This document shows positions 1 through 8,083 of a stretch of 20,344 nucleotides of DNA, in pieces. Origin of the DNA: Anaerofilum sp. (GTDB lineage Bacteria > Bacillota > Clostridia > Oscillospirales > Ruminococcaceae); contig JAHHUF010000023.1 in NCBI GenBank assembly GCA_020024115.1, positions 1 to 20,344 of the forward strand, read 5' to 3'. A model generated the notes under the pieces. The model did no database searches. It was not told the DNA's origin and was given only the letters and a program-made list of their open reading frames with translations. A program made the translations under genes and the position numbers. Position 1 is the first letter of the stretch, and each line of letters begins with the position of its first letter.

Positions 1-17
1 GCAACTGGGTTGTTTTT
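1..17 (+). terminator. Possible 3' end of a terminator cut by the left edge
   Basis: The window opens with CAAC, a three-base loop, GTTG and then a run of six T. This may be a small hairpin terminator, or the right arm of a longer one whose left arm lies outside the window, belonging to an unseen upstream gene. The visible stem is only four pairs, so the call is weak. Confidence 0.25.
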
Positions 18-141
18 TGCTTTAAAATAAAAAACTGTATTAAATCATAAAAAAATAGTTTACCATGGAACAAATTGGTGAAAATACCCTAAATATAAAT
101 TATACAATAAAAGATTTTTGTTATAAAAATACATAAAGGTA

Positions 142-182
142 TTGCAAAAATTCTTGAAAATGAGTAGTATTATATATAAGAA
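142..182 (+). promoter_or_regulatory. Weak candidate promoter(s) for the glg operon
   Basis: Two imperfect sigma-A-like arrangements lie in the AT-rich DNA before glgB. One is TTGCAA (142-147) with a 17-bp spacer to TAGTAT (165-170). The other is TTGAAA (154-159) with a 17-bp spacer to TAAGAA (177-182), or a 15-bp spacer to TATAAG (175-180). Some promoter is expected here because this is the 5' end of the operon, but neither match is strong. The rest of positions 18-212 shows nothing else I can name. Confidence 0.3.
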
Positions 183-212
183 TATAGAGCGGGGTAAAAG
201 GAGGAATCGTAC

Positions 213-2204
213 TTGAAAAATAAGAACCATGTACAAACAGATTTTCCGATTTATTTGTTTAGGCAAGGGACGAATTTTGAAGCATATCATCTGTTGGGGT
301 CGCATTTTGAAGAACATAACGGAGAAAAAGGTGTTATGTTTCGTGTGTGGGCACCCAATGCAAAGGAAATGTCAGTGGTAGGTGAGTTCAACAGCTGGGT
401 ACCCGGGGACGCCCCTATGAAAAAAATCGGTGATAGCGGCATTTGGGAATGTTTTATTGAGGGGTTGTCTGAATTTGATATTTACAAATATTGTGTTACC
501 ACAGAGTCGGACGAGTTGATTTTTAAAGCTGACCCTTACGCATTTCATACCGAAACCCGACCTTCAAATTGTTCCAAAATTTACAATTTAGAAGGCTATC
601 AGTGGAAGGATGCAAAGTGGCATCAACAAAAAGAAACTACTGATACCATCAACAGCCCTATCAATATCTATGAGCTTCATACAGGGAGTTGGCGCACCTA
701 TCCGGACGGCAACCCTTTTGAGTATCACAAGCTGGCAGATGAGCTGATTCCGTACATAAAAGAGATGGGATATACTCATATTGAATTGATGCCGATAACA
801 GAATATCCTTTTGATGGCAGTTGGGGCTATCAGGTTACAGGCTATTTTGCACCTACCAGCCGATATGGTACACCAAAGGATTTTATGTATTTTGTAGACC
901 GCTGCCATCAGGCGGGAATTGGTGTGATTATGGACTGGGTTCCTGCACATTTTCCCAAAGACCAATATGGTTTGTATCAGTTTGATGGCACAAATTGCTA
1001 TGAAGACCAAAACCCATTCCGTGCGGAACATCGAGAATGGGGAACAATGGTTTTTGACTTCGCTCGCCCCGAAGTGCAGAGCTTTTTGATTTCCTCTGCA
1101 TTGTTCTGGATTGAGCAGTATCATATTGATGGTTTGCGTGTGGATGCAGTGGCAAGTATGCTGTATTTGGATTATAACCGCAAAGATGGCGAGTGGCAGC
1201 CAAATATTTATGGAAAAAATGAAAATTTGGAGGCAGTTGAATTCTTGCAAAAACTGAACACAGCCGTCTTTGCAAGAAACCCGCACGCATTGATGATTGC
1301 AGAAGAATCCACAGCATGGCCGATGGTTACAAAGCCTGTTTCGGACGGCGGTTTGGGCTTTAACTTTAAATGGAATATGGGTTGGATGAATGATATGCTC
1401 AGCTACATGAGCACCGACCCATTGTTCCGTTCTGGCAATCATAACAAAGTAACCTTCAGTTTTATGTATGCGTTTAGTGAAAACTTTGTTCTGCCTATCA
1501 GTCATGACGAAGTTGTTCACGGAAAATGCAGCTTGATTAACAAAATGCCGGGAGAATATGAGGATAAATTTAATAGCTTGCGAACATTTTATGGCTATAT
1601 GATGGCACATCCAGGCAAAAAGTTGCTTTTTATGGGGCAAGAATTTGCACAGTTCTCGGAATGGACAGAGGAACATCAGTTGGATTGGATGCTTTTGGGA
1701 TATGAAAAACATGCACAAATGCAAAACTATGTGCATGACCTAAACCATTTTTATCTGGAACATAAACCCTTGTGGGAGATTGATTATAGTTGGGAGGGGT
1801 TCCAATGGGTAATACCAGACGACAACCAGCAAAGTATTGTGGTCTTTTTGAGAAAAGATAAGGCAGGACAGCAAATTTTGGTTGTTTGCAACTTTAATCC
1901 TGTGCTGCGGGAAAATTATCAGATGGGCGTTCCTGTATCCGGTTGGTATAAGGAAATATTATCCAGTGATGATGTGAAATATGGCGGAAAGGGAATCCAC
2001 AACAAAGCCCAGCGCAGCAAAAAGGGAAATCTGCATGGTTTTGAGCATACAATTTCCTTAACCATTCCACCAATGAGCACAATTTATCTGCAAGTGCCTC
2101 AGCCAAAACCTGCTTTAAAAACAAAAAGCAAACACTCTGCGAATGAAACAGACAAACAATCTGAAACAAAAACCACAAGAAAAAAACAGCCAAAAACGAA
2201 GTGA
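213..2204 (+). CDS. glgB: 1,4-alpha-glucan branching enzyme
   Basis: This enzyme cuts alpha-1,4-glucan chains and re-attaches them as alpha-1,6 branches in cytoplasmic glycogen. The 663-residue protein has an N-terminal CBM48-type domain (about residues 30-120, with VFRVWAPNAKEMSVVGEFN-like residues), a GH13 barrel and a C-terminal beta domain. The expected catalytic residues are visible: Asp311 in GLRVDAV, Glu364 in IAEEST and Asp432 in SHDEVVHG. The start is TTG at 213, chosen because AAAGGAGG sits eight bases upstream. It is the first gene of glgBCDA, 43 bases before glgC. The last ~35 residues form a Lys/Thr/Ser-rich tail beyond the usual GH13 end, which is atypical. The family assignment is firm; the tail's role is unknown. 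Confidence 0.96.
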   Translation: MKNKNHVQTDFPIYLFRQGTNFEAYHLLGSHFEEHNGEKGVMFRVWAPNAKEMSVVGEFNSWVPGDAPMKKIGDSGIWECFIEGLSEFDIYKYCVTTESDELIFKADPYAFHTETRPSNCSKIYNLEGYQWKDAKWHQQKETTDTINSPINIYELHTGSWRTYPDGNPFEYHKLADELIPYIKEMGYTHIELMPITEYPFDGSWGYQVTGYFAPTSRYGTPKDFMYFVDRCHQAGIGVIMDWVPAHFPKDQYGLYQFDGTNCYEDQNPFRAEHREWGTMVFDFARPEVQSFLISSALFWIEQYHIDGLRVDAVASMLYLDYNRKDGEWQPNIYGKNENLEAVEFLQKLNTAVFARNPHALMIAEESTAWPMVTKPVSDGGLGFNFKWNMGWMNDMLSYMSTDPLFRSGNHNKVTFSFMYAFSENFVLPISHDEVVHGKCSLINKMPGEYEDKFNSLRTFYGYMMAHPGKKLLFMGQEFAQFSEWTEEHQLDWMLLGYEKHAQMQNYVHDLNHFYLEHKPLWEIDYSWEGFQWVIPDDNQQSIVVFLRKDKAGQQILVVCNFNPVLRENYQMGVPVSGWYKEILSSDDVKYGGKGIHNKAQRSKKGNLHGFEHTISLTIPPMSTIYLQVPQPKPALKTKSKHSANETDKQSETKTTRKKQPKTK

Positions 2205-2247
2205 TTTTCGTTTGGGATATAGAAACCATTGATAGAGGGAGAAAATT

Positions 2248-3462
2248 ATGAAAGAATGTATTGCAATGCTGCTGGCTGGTGGGCAAGGGTCACGCTTGTA
2301 TGCACTGACACAACGGTTGGCAAAGCCTGCGGTTCCGTTTGGAGGAAAATATCGCATTATTGATTTTCCGCTTTCCAATTGTGTAAACTCAGAAATTGAC
2401 ACTGTTGGAATTTTGACCCAGTATCAGCCTTTGGTACTGAATGATTATATCGGCAATGGCCAACCGTGGGATTTAGACCGCTTGTATGGTGGTGTTCATA
2501 TATTGCCCCCTTACCAAAAAGCTACCGGTTCGAATTGGTATAAAGGAACAGCAAATGCAATTTATCAAAATATCAATTTTATTGAACGCTATGAGCCAAA
2601 ATATGTGGTGATTCTTTCAGGTGACCACATTTATAAAATGGATTACAGCAAAATGCTGGAATTCCACAAAGAACATGATGCAGACTGCACCATCGCGGTG
2701 ATGGAAGTGCCTTGGGAAGAAGCAAGCCGTTTTGGTATTATGACTGCACAAGAAGACGGAACCATCACCCGTTTTGCAGAAAAACCCAAAAATCCGGAAT
2801 CTAATTTGGCATCTATGGGAATTTATATTTTTACATGGAGCAAGCTGAAAAAATATCTGGAAGAAGATGAGTTGGATACTGCTTCGGATAACGATTTCGG
2901 AAAAAACATCATCCCCAATATGCTGAACGCAAAAGAGCACATGGTGGCATATCCGTTTGAGGGATATTGGAAAGATGTCGGAACCATTGACAGCTTGTGG
3001 GAGGCAAATATGGATTTGCTTGACCCCAATGTTCCGATGGATGTTTGGGATGAGGACTGGCGCATTTACAGCCGTCATTCCGGCAGAGCAGGTCACTATA
3101 TTGCACAGGGTGCAAAAGTGCAGAACAGCATGATTACAGAGGGCTGTCAGGTATATGGCAATGTGGACAACAGCGTTTTGTTTGCTGGCGTTAAGGTGGG
3201 CAAAGATGCTGTTGTGGAAGAATCCATTGTGATGCCCGGTGCTGTGATTGAAGATGGAGCGAAAGTTTCCTATGCAATTGTGGCAGAAAATGTTGTGATA
3301 AAGAAAAATGCTTGTGTTGGATGCGAAAAGCAAAAAGCAGAAAAACCTGATGAATGGGGTATTGCAGTCATCGGTGAAGGAGTTATTATTGGAGAAAACG
3401 CAAAGATAGCCCCCAAAGCGATGGTGGTAGAAAATGTGCAGGATGGTGATGTCCAATGGTAA
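2248..3462 (+). CDS. glgC: Glucose-1-phosphate adenylyltransferase, catalytic subunit
   Basis: It makes ADP-glucose and pyrophosphate from ATP and glucose-1-phosphate, the committed step of bacterial glycogen synthesis. The 404-residue protein shows the nucleotidyltransferase signature LLAGGQGSRL near the N-terminus, then KPAVPFGGKYRIIDFPLSN, GTANAIYQN, the metal/sugar motif SGDHIYKMDY and EKPKNPESNLASMG. A left-handed beta-helix (hexapeptide repeats, about residues 280-400) follows. It is slightly longer than the ~380-residue Bacillus form. GAGGGAG lies just before the ATG. Its end overlaps the start of glgD by seven bases, which suggests translational coupling and equal production of two subunits of one heteromeric enzyme. 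Confidence 0.96.
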   Translation: MKECIAMLLAGGQGSRLYALTQRLAKPAVPFGGKYRIIDFPLSNCVNSEIDTVGILTQYQPLVLNDYIGNGQPWDLDRLYGGVHILPPYQKATGSNWYKGTANAIYQNINFIERYEPKYVVILSGDHIYKMDYSKMLEFHKEHDADCTIAVMEVPWEEASRFGIMTAQEDGTITRFAEKPKNPESNLASMGIYIFTWSKLKKYLEEDELDTASDNDFGKNIIPNMLNAKEHMVAYPFEGYWKDVGTIDSLWEANMDLLDPNVPMDVWDEDWRIYSRHSGRAGHYIAQGAKVQNSMITEGCQVYGNVDNSVLFAGVKVGKDAVVEESIVMPGAVIEDGAKVSYAIVAENVVIKKNACVGCEKQKAEKPDEWGIAVIGEGVIIGENAKIAPKAMVVENVQDGDVQW

Positions 3463-4580
3463 ATGTAAATGCAAATGCAATCGGAATTATCTTTCCGAAT
3501 TCGTATGACAATCTGGTTCCGGAATTGGTGAAAAAGAGAACCATGGCAAGCGTACCCTTTGCTAGCCGCTATCGTATGATTGACTTTACTCTGTCTGCAA
3601 TGGTGAATGCCGGAATTGACAATGTTACAGTGATGACAAAAGAGAATTATTATTCTCTGATGGACCATTTGGGAAGTGGCCGAGAATGGGATTTGGTAAG
3701 AAAATTGGGTGGTCTTACCATCATTCCTCCCTATGCCCGCTCTCAAAACAAAGAGTATCATGGCAGAGTGGAAGCACTGTATAGTATTGTGGGAATGTTG
3801 CAGCGTCAAAAAGAACAGTATATCATTATCAGTGATTGCAACACTGCCAATAGTTTTGACTATGCTGATTTTATTGAAAAGCATAAGCAGTCTGGTGCAG
3901 ATGTGAGTGTTGTGTATCAAAAATGCCCCATTCCGGAATCTGCAAAAAAAGAAAATTATACATTTACACTGGACGAAACAGGGCGCATAACCGAAATTTT
4001 GACAAATGATTATCGCAATGGTGTGCAGAATCTTTCTATGAATATTTATATCATGGAACGGGAAACACTCATTACATTGGTCAAAGATGCAATGGTGCGC
4101 AATCTGGTATATTTTGAAAAAGATATTCTTGCACGCAATTTGAAACTGCTCCATGTACAAAGCTATGAGTATACAGGCTATTGTGCAAGAATCAGCGATT
4201 TAAAGAGCTATTTTGATGAAAATATGCGTCTTTTGAATCCTGAAAATCTGACACAGCTTATTGGGGAAAAACGCCCGGTATATACCAAAATTCGTGACGA
4301 TGCCCCCACCTGCTATCAGGCAGGATGCACAGTCAGCAATGTTATGGCAGCAGATGGTTGTGTGATTGAAGGCGAAGTGGAAAACTGTGTGCTGTTCCGT
4401 GGGGTGAAAATTGCAGCAGGTGCAAAAATTAAAAATTGTGTCTTGATGCAGGATACCGTAGTGGAAGCAAATGCAGAGCTTGACCATGTGATTACAGATA
4501 AAAATGTAACCATTACCGCAGGCAAAAAACTTGTAAGTGATAATTTCCCAATTTATGTGGGCAAACGACAGAAAGTATAA
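3456..4580 (+). CDS. glgD: ADP-glucose pyrophosphorylase accessory subunit
   Basis: GlgD is the GlgC paralogue found in Firmicutes, which in studied species partners with GlgC and raises its activity. This 374-residue protein keeps the fold landmarks (SVPFASRYRMIDFTLS, LGSGREWDL, C-terminal hexapeptide repeats) but has lost catalytic ones. The GGxGxRL loop is replaced by a sequence around FPNSYDN, and the SGDHIYKMDY motif of GlgC reads SDCNTANSFDY. It is therefore probably non-catalytic or weakly active, a structural or regulatory subunit. The ATG at 3456 lies inside the last codons of glgC, so it is probably translated by coupling. The identification is firm; loss of activity is inferred from the motifs. 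Confidence 0.94.
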   Translation: MVNVNANAIGIIFPNSYDNLVPELVKKRTMASVPFASRYRMIDFTLSAMVNAGIDNVTVMTKENYYSLMDHLGSGREWDLVRKLGGLTIIPPYARSQNKEYHGRVEALYSIVGMLQRQKEQYIIISDCNTANSFDYADFIEKHKQSGADVSVVYQKCPIPESAKKENYTFTLDETGRITEILTNDYRNGVQNLSMNIYIMERETLITLVKDAMVRNLVYFEKDILARNLKLLHVQSYEYTGYCARISDLKSYFDENMRLLNPENLTQLIGEKRPVYTKIRDDAPTCYQAGCTVSNVMAADGCVIEGEVENCVLFRGVKIAAGAKIKNCVLMQDTVVEANAELDHVITDKNVTITAGKKLVSDNFPIYVGKRQKV

Positions 4581-4624
4581 GGGGAATCAAGAATAGAACA
4601 AGGAATGTGTCAAACTATCCCCTT
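4579..4624 (+). other. Intercistronic stem-loop between glgD and glgA
   Basis: AAGGGGA (4579-4585, overlapping the glgD stop codon) can pair with TCCCCTT (4618-4624). A competing pairing is ACAAGG (4598-4603) with CCTTGT (4621-4626). A T run follows at 4637-4641 but is too far away for a classic terminator. The structure may tune glgA expression or mRNA stability inside the operon. It could also be chance. Confidence 0.25.
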
Positions 4625-4660
4625 GTCTTAGCTTGGTTTTTGAGTTGAGGAGAATGGCCT

Positions 4661-6085
4661 ATGAAAATTTTGTATTGTACAAGTGAAGCCAAACCATTTG
4701 CAGCATCGGGTGGTTTGGGAGATGTTGCAGGCAGCTTGCCCATTGATTTGGTGAAATCCAGTGCGGATTGCCGTGTGGTAATGCCGCTGTATGGTGACAT
4801 CAAAGAAGAATGGAGAAGCAAATTTACATACATGACCAATTTCACTGTTCCGGTGGGTTGGCGCAATCAATATTGCGGTTTGTTTGAATATGAACACAAA
4901 GGCGTAAAATTTTACTTTTTGGATAACGAATATTACTTCAAACGCAGCGGGCTGTATGGCTTTTATGATGATGGCGAACGCTTTGCATTTTTCAGCCGTG
5001 CAATTTTGGAAATGCTGTTCTATACAGAGTTCACACCTGATGTCATTCATACCAACGATTGGCAGACCGCACTGACCCCTGTGTACCTGAATTTGTACTA
5101 TCGCCACTTGGAAAAGTTTGCTGCAATCAAAACAGTGTTTACCATTCATAACATTCAGTATCAAGGCAAATATGGACTGGAAATGCTGGAGGATACCTGT
5201 GGCATCGGTGTGCGAGATGCACATATTGTGGAATATGATGGCTGCACCAACTTTATGAAAGGTGCGATTGAAATGGCAGACCGCATTTCCACTGTCAGCC
5301 CCAGCTATGCAGGAGAAATTCTTGACCCGTGGTTCAGCCATGGTTTGGATGACCTGCTGCGACAGAAACAATACAAATTATGTGGTATTTTGAATGGCAT
5401 TGATATTGAAAGCTATAACCCTGAAAAAGACCCCAATATAGCCAAAAATTTCAATCTGAAAACCATCGAAAAGAGAAAAGCAGAATGTAAAAAAGAATTG
5501 CAGGAAATTTTCCACTTGCAGCAGGACGGTAGCCCTGTTATGGCAATGGTAACCCGTTTGGTTTCTCACAAAGGTTTGGATTTGGTTCGTGCTGTGGCTG
5601 AAAATATGATTGATGAGGGCATTCAGTTGGTTGTTTTGGGTACAGGCGAATATGCCTATGAGAGCTTTTTCTCTGAATTGGCTGCACATCACCCCGGAAG
5701 ATGTGGGGTGCGGATTGCATTTGTGCCGTCATTGGCAAGCAAAATTTATGCAGGTGCAGATATGTTCTTGATGCCTTCCAAATCTGAACCTTGCGGTTTG
5801 TCCCAGATGATTGCCCTGCGATATGGCACAATCCCTGTTGTTCGTGAAACAGGTGGCTTGCGTGACTCCATTACCGACTCCGGTGATGGAGAAGGAAATG
5901 GCTTTACCTTCAAAAGCTATAATGCCCATGATATGCTGCACGCTTGCTGGAGAGCAAAAGAGGGTTATTATAACCACAAAGGTTGGATGCAGCTTGTCAA
6001 GCGTGCAATGCAAAGCGATTTTAGCTGGAAAGCAAGCGCCGCAAAGCATATTGAAATGTATGAGCAGGTTTCTAATCTGTGGTAA
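4661..6085 (+). CDS. glgA: Glycogen synthase (ADP-glucose type, GT5)
   Basis: It transfers glucose from ADP-glucose to the non-reducing end of alpha-1,4-glucan in the cytoplasm. The 474-residue length is normal. The GT-B halves are visible: the N-terminal substrate loop SGGLGDVAGSLP, then DVIHTNDWQTAL, TVFTIHNIQYQG, DRISTVSPSYAGEI, GILNGIDI, and the C-terminal signature MPSKSEPCGLSQMIALRYGT with the acceptor-side Glu near residue 375, followed by RETGGLRDSI. The family's usual KTGGL near the N-terminus reads ASGGL here, so the lysine implicated in ADP-glucose binding in the E. coli enzyme is absent. TTGAGGAG precedes the ATG at normal spacing. It is the last glg gene, followed by a terminator. 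Confidence 0.95.
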   Translation: MKILYCTSEAKPFAASGGLGDVAGSLPIDLVKSSADCRVVMPLYGDIKEEWRSKFTYMTNFTVPVGWRNQYCGLFEYEHKGVKFYFLDNEYYFKRSGLYGFYDDGERFAFFSRAILEMLFYTEFTPDVIHTNDWQTALTPVYLNLYYRHLEKFAAIKTVFTIHNIQYQGKYGLEMLEDTCGIGVRDAHIVEYDGCTNFMKGAIEMADRISTVSPSYAGEILDPWFSHGLDDLLRQKQYKLCGILNGIDIESYNPEKDPNIAKNFNLKTIEKRKAECKKELQEIFHLQQDGSPVMAMVTRLVSHKGLDLVRAVAENMIDEGIQLVVLGTGEYAYESFFSELAAHHPGRCGVRIAFVPSLASKIYAGADMFLMPSKSEPCGLSQMIALRYGTIPVVRETGGLRDSITDSGDGEGNGFTFKSYNAHDMLHACWRAKEGYYNHKGWMQLVKRAMQSDFSWKASAAKHIEMYEQVSNLW

Positions 6086-6113
6086 CATCTTTCTGGTTTC
6101 AAAATAATGATTC

Positions 6114-6147
6114 GGGCGGTTGGTTTTGCACCAACTGCCCATTTTTT
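6114..6147 (+). terminator. Intrinsic terminator ending glgBCDA
   Basis: GGGCGGTTGGT (6114-6124) pairs with ACCAACTGCCC (6130-6140) with one G-U pair and a five-base loop, followed by ATTTTTT. It lies 28 bases after the glgA stop codon. Confidence 0.85.
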
Positions 6148-6151
6148 GTTG

Positions 6152-6178
6152 AAAATGCTTGCTTGACCAAAGCATTTT
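6152..6178. promoter_or_regulatory. Inverted repeat around the ilvD -35 box (operator candidate)
   Basis: AAAATGCTT (6152-6160) and AAGCATTTT (6170-6178) are perfect 9-base inverted arms with a 9-base gap that contains the -35 box TTGACC. A dimeric repressor bound here would block polymerase. It could instead be a second hairpin behind the glgA terminator. The regulator is unknown. Confidence 0.5.
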
Positions 6179-6191
6179 GCAATAGTATAAT
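6163..6191 (+). promoter_or_regulatory. Sigma-A-type promoter of ilvD
   Basis: TTGACC (6163-6168), a 17-base spacer and TATAAT (6186-6191) give a near-consensus promoter. Transcription should begin near 6198, about 100 bases before the ilvD start codon. This also excludes translation from the in-phase ATG at 6190 that overlaps the -10 box. Confidence 0.8.
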
Positions 6192-6197
6192 GAAAAC

Positions 6198-6301
6198 CAA
6201 CATACCGCAGTCAGAAAACGGCGGAATAAAGCCCAGCGTATCGGTATGACAAAAATCTGCTGATGCGCTTTTTTGATAGCGGTTTTATGGAGGGGTTTTG
6301 T
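6198..6301 (+). promoter_or_regulatory. Structured 5' leader of ilvD
   Basis: CATACCG (6201-6207) pairs perfectly with CGGTATG (6242-6248), enclosing about 34 bases that include a possible GGC/GCC mini-hairpin. The helix begins within a few bases of the predicted 5' end. There is no T-box signature, no run of branched-chain codons and no U-rich terminator, so classic T-box or leader-peptide attenuation is not supported. It may be a compact regulatory aptamer or a 5' stabiliser. Confidence 0.4.
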
Positions 6302-7969
6302 ATGAATTTAAGAAGTGATAATGTGAAAAAAGGGCCGGAGCGTGCCCCAAACCGCAGCTTGTTTTATGCACTGGGCTATACAAAAGAAGAAATTGAACGC
6401 CCACTGATTGGCGTTGTCAGTGCATACAGCGAGATTGTGCCGGGTCATCAGCATTTGAAACAGCTTGCAGAGGCTGTTATGACAGGGGTGCGTATGGCAG
6501 GTGGTACACCTATTTTGGTGCCATCCATCGGTGTATGTGATGGTATTGCAATGGGGCATTTGGGCATGAAATATTCTTTGCCCAGTCGTGAACTGATTTG
6601 TGACAGTGTAGAAACAATGGCATTGGCACATGGGTTTGATGGCTTGGTGTTGGTTCCAAACTGTGACAAGATTGTGCCGGGAATGGTTATGGCAGCATTG
6701 CGTTTGAATGTTCCGTCCATCGTTTGTTCAGGTGGCCCCATGCTTGCAGGAAAGGTGCAGGGAGAAAGTGCAACCCTTTCCAAAATGTTTGAAGCAGTGG
6801 GAAGCTATAAAGCAGGGTTGATTGATGAACAACAGTTGCAGGAATTTGAACAAAATACTTGCCCCGGATGCGGAAGCTGTGCGGGAATGTATACTGCAAA
6901 CAGCATGAACTGTTTGTGTGAGGCAGTAGGGATTGCATTGCCGGGCAATGGAACAATTCCAGCGGTTTATTCTGCCAGAACACAGCTTGCAAAAAAAGCA
7001 GGAATGAAGATTATGGAACTGGTGCAGTCAGACATCAAACCAAAGGATATTTTGACCGAAAAAGCATTCCGAAATGCGTTGGCAACCGATATGGCATTAG
7101 GATGCAGCACAAATACTGTTCTGCATTTGCTGGCATTGGCAAACGAAGCAGAAATTGAAATTGATTTGAATACTATCAATGAAGTAAGCAGCCAAGTGCC
7201 GAATCTGTGCCACCTTGCACCAGCAGGCCCCACCCACATGCAGGATTTGTATCAGGCGGGAGGAGTGCAGGCAGTTATGGCAGAGTTGGCAGAGGGAGGA
7301 TATTTGGATACATCTTTGCTGACTGTAACAGGAAAAACAATTGCCGAAAATTTGGTCGGGGTTGCAAATAAAAACACTAATGCAATTCGTCCGTTGGAAA
7401 ATCCATATTCAAAAACAGGCGGATTGGCTGTTTTGTTTGGCAATATCGCAAAAAATGGCTGTGTTGTTAAACGCAGTGCAGTAGCAGAAGAAATGCTGTG
7501 TCATACAGGGCTTGCACGCTGTTTTGACAGTGAAGAAGATGCAATTCATGCAATTTATAATGGTCAGATTCATGAGGGTGATGTGGTTGTGATTCGGTAT
7601 GAAGGCCCAAAAGGTGGCCCCGGTATGCGTGAAATGCTCAACCCCACCAGTGCTTTGGCAGGAATGAAGCTGGACAAAACGGTTGCATTGATTACAGATG
7701 GAAGATTTTCCGGTGCATCCCGTGGTGCATCCATTGGGCATGTCAGCCCAGAGGCAGCCGCTGGCGGAGAAATTGCACTGATACAAGAAGGGGATAGCAT
7801 CTCCATCAATATTCCGGAGTATTCCATTCATCTGAATGTTTCAGAGCAAGAATTGGAACAACGCAAAAAAGAGTTTGTTCTACCAAAAGCAAAGCAAGTT
7901 TCAGGTTGGTTGGCACGCTATGCAAAACTTGTGACAAGTGCAAACACCGGTGCAGTTTTGGAAAAGTAA
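6302..7969 (+). CDS. ilvD: Dihydroxy-acid dehydratase
   Basis: This iron-sulfur enzyme dehydrates 2,3-dihydroxy-isovalerate and 2,3-dihydroxy-3-methylvalerate to the 2-keto acids that give valine, isoleucine and (via ketoisovalerate) leucine. The cluster and metal motifs are NCDKIVPGM and CPGCGSCAGMYTANSMNC. C-terminal landmarks are YEGPKGGPGMREM and ITDGRFSGASRGASIGH. Start choice: ATG 6302 (555 residues, MNLRSDNVKKGP), preceded by GGAGGGG, rather than the in-frame ATG at 6263, which would add 13 residues and has no good ribosome site. The gene stands alone here with its own promoter; no other ilv or leu gene is in the window. I see no terminator directly after it. Confidence 0.96.
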   Translation: MNLRSDNVKKGPERAPNRSLFYALGYTKEEIERPLIGVVSAYSEIVPGHQHLKQLAEAVMTGVRMAGGTPILVPSIGVCDGIAMGHLGMKYSLPSRELICDSVETMALAHGFDGLVLVPNCDKIVPGMVMAALRLNVPSIVCSGGPMLAGKVQGESATLSKMFEAVGSYKAGLIDEQQLQEFEQNTCPGCGSCAGMYTANSMNCLCEAVGIALPGNGTIPAVYSARTQLAKKAGMKIMELVQSDIKPKDILTEKAFRNALATDMALGCSTNTVLHLLALANEAEIEIDLNTINEVSSQVPNLCHLAPAGPTHMQDLYQAGGVQAVMAELAEGGYLDTSLLTVTGKTIAENLVGVANKNTNAIRPLENPYSKTGGLAVLFGNIAKNGCVVKRSAVAEEMLCHTGLARCFDSEEDAIHAIYNGQIHEGDVVVIRYEGPKGGPGMREMLNPTSALAGMKLDKTVALITDGRFSGASRGASIGHVSPEAAAGGEIALIQEGDSISINIPEYSIHLNVSEQELEQRKKEFVLPKAKQVSGWLARYAKLVTSANTGAVLEK

Positions 7970-8044
7970 ATATTATGTAAAAAATTACTGTCTGCCATTG
8001 AAAAAATCAAAAAAATTTGATAGGATAGCTGATAAGATAGAGAA

Positions 8045-8062
8045 TATAATTTATCATTGATA
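8045..8062 (+). promoter_or_regulatory. Candidate -10 box and palindrome at the CNNM-gene leader start
   Basis: TATAAT (8045-8050) lies seven bases before a possible start point inside the 11-base palindrome TATCATTGATA (8052-8062). No good -35 box sits at 16-18 bases; the nearest TTGATA (8017-8022) is 22 bases away. The promoter may therefore need an activator, or the call may be wrong. Confidence 0.35.
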
Positions 8063-8083
8063 TTTGATTTTTTGAAGAAAGGA

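Noticed and set aside
588..1736. Long antisense reading frame (382 codons) opposite glgB
   Set aside because: It is rich in Cys, His, Ile and Phe, matches no family, and lies wholly opposite a clear branching-enzyme gene. It is a shadow of the coding strand.
2617..4160. Antisense reading frames opposite glgC and glgD
   Set aside because: Same shadow composition, no ribosome site, and both sense genes are unambiguous.
6190..6249. Nineteen-codon frame upstream of ilvD as a leader peptide
   Set aside because: Its ATG overlaps the -10 box TATAAT, so it would not be in the transcript, and it has no branched-chain codon run.
6198..6301. T-box leader for ilvD
   Set aside because: The leader is only ~100 bases, with no AGGGTGG-like T-box sequence, no specifier stem and no terminator.
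8006..8021. ATCAAA/TTTGAT inverted repeat as ilvD terminator
   Set aside because: Six A-T-rich pairs with no T tract after it, too weak for a terminator.
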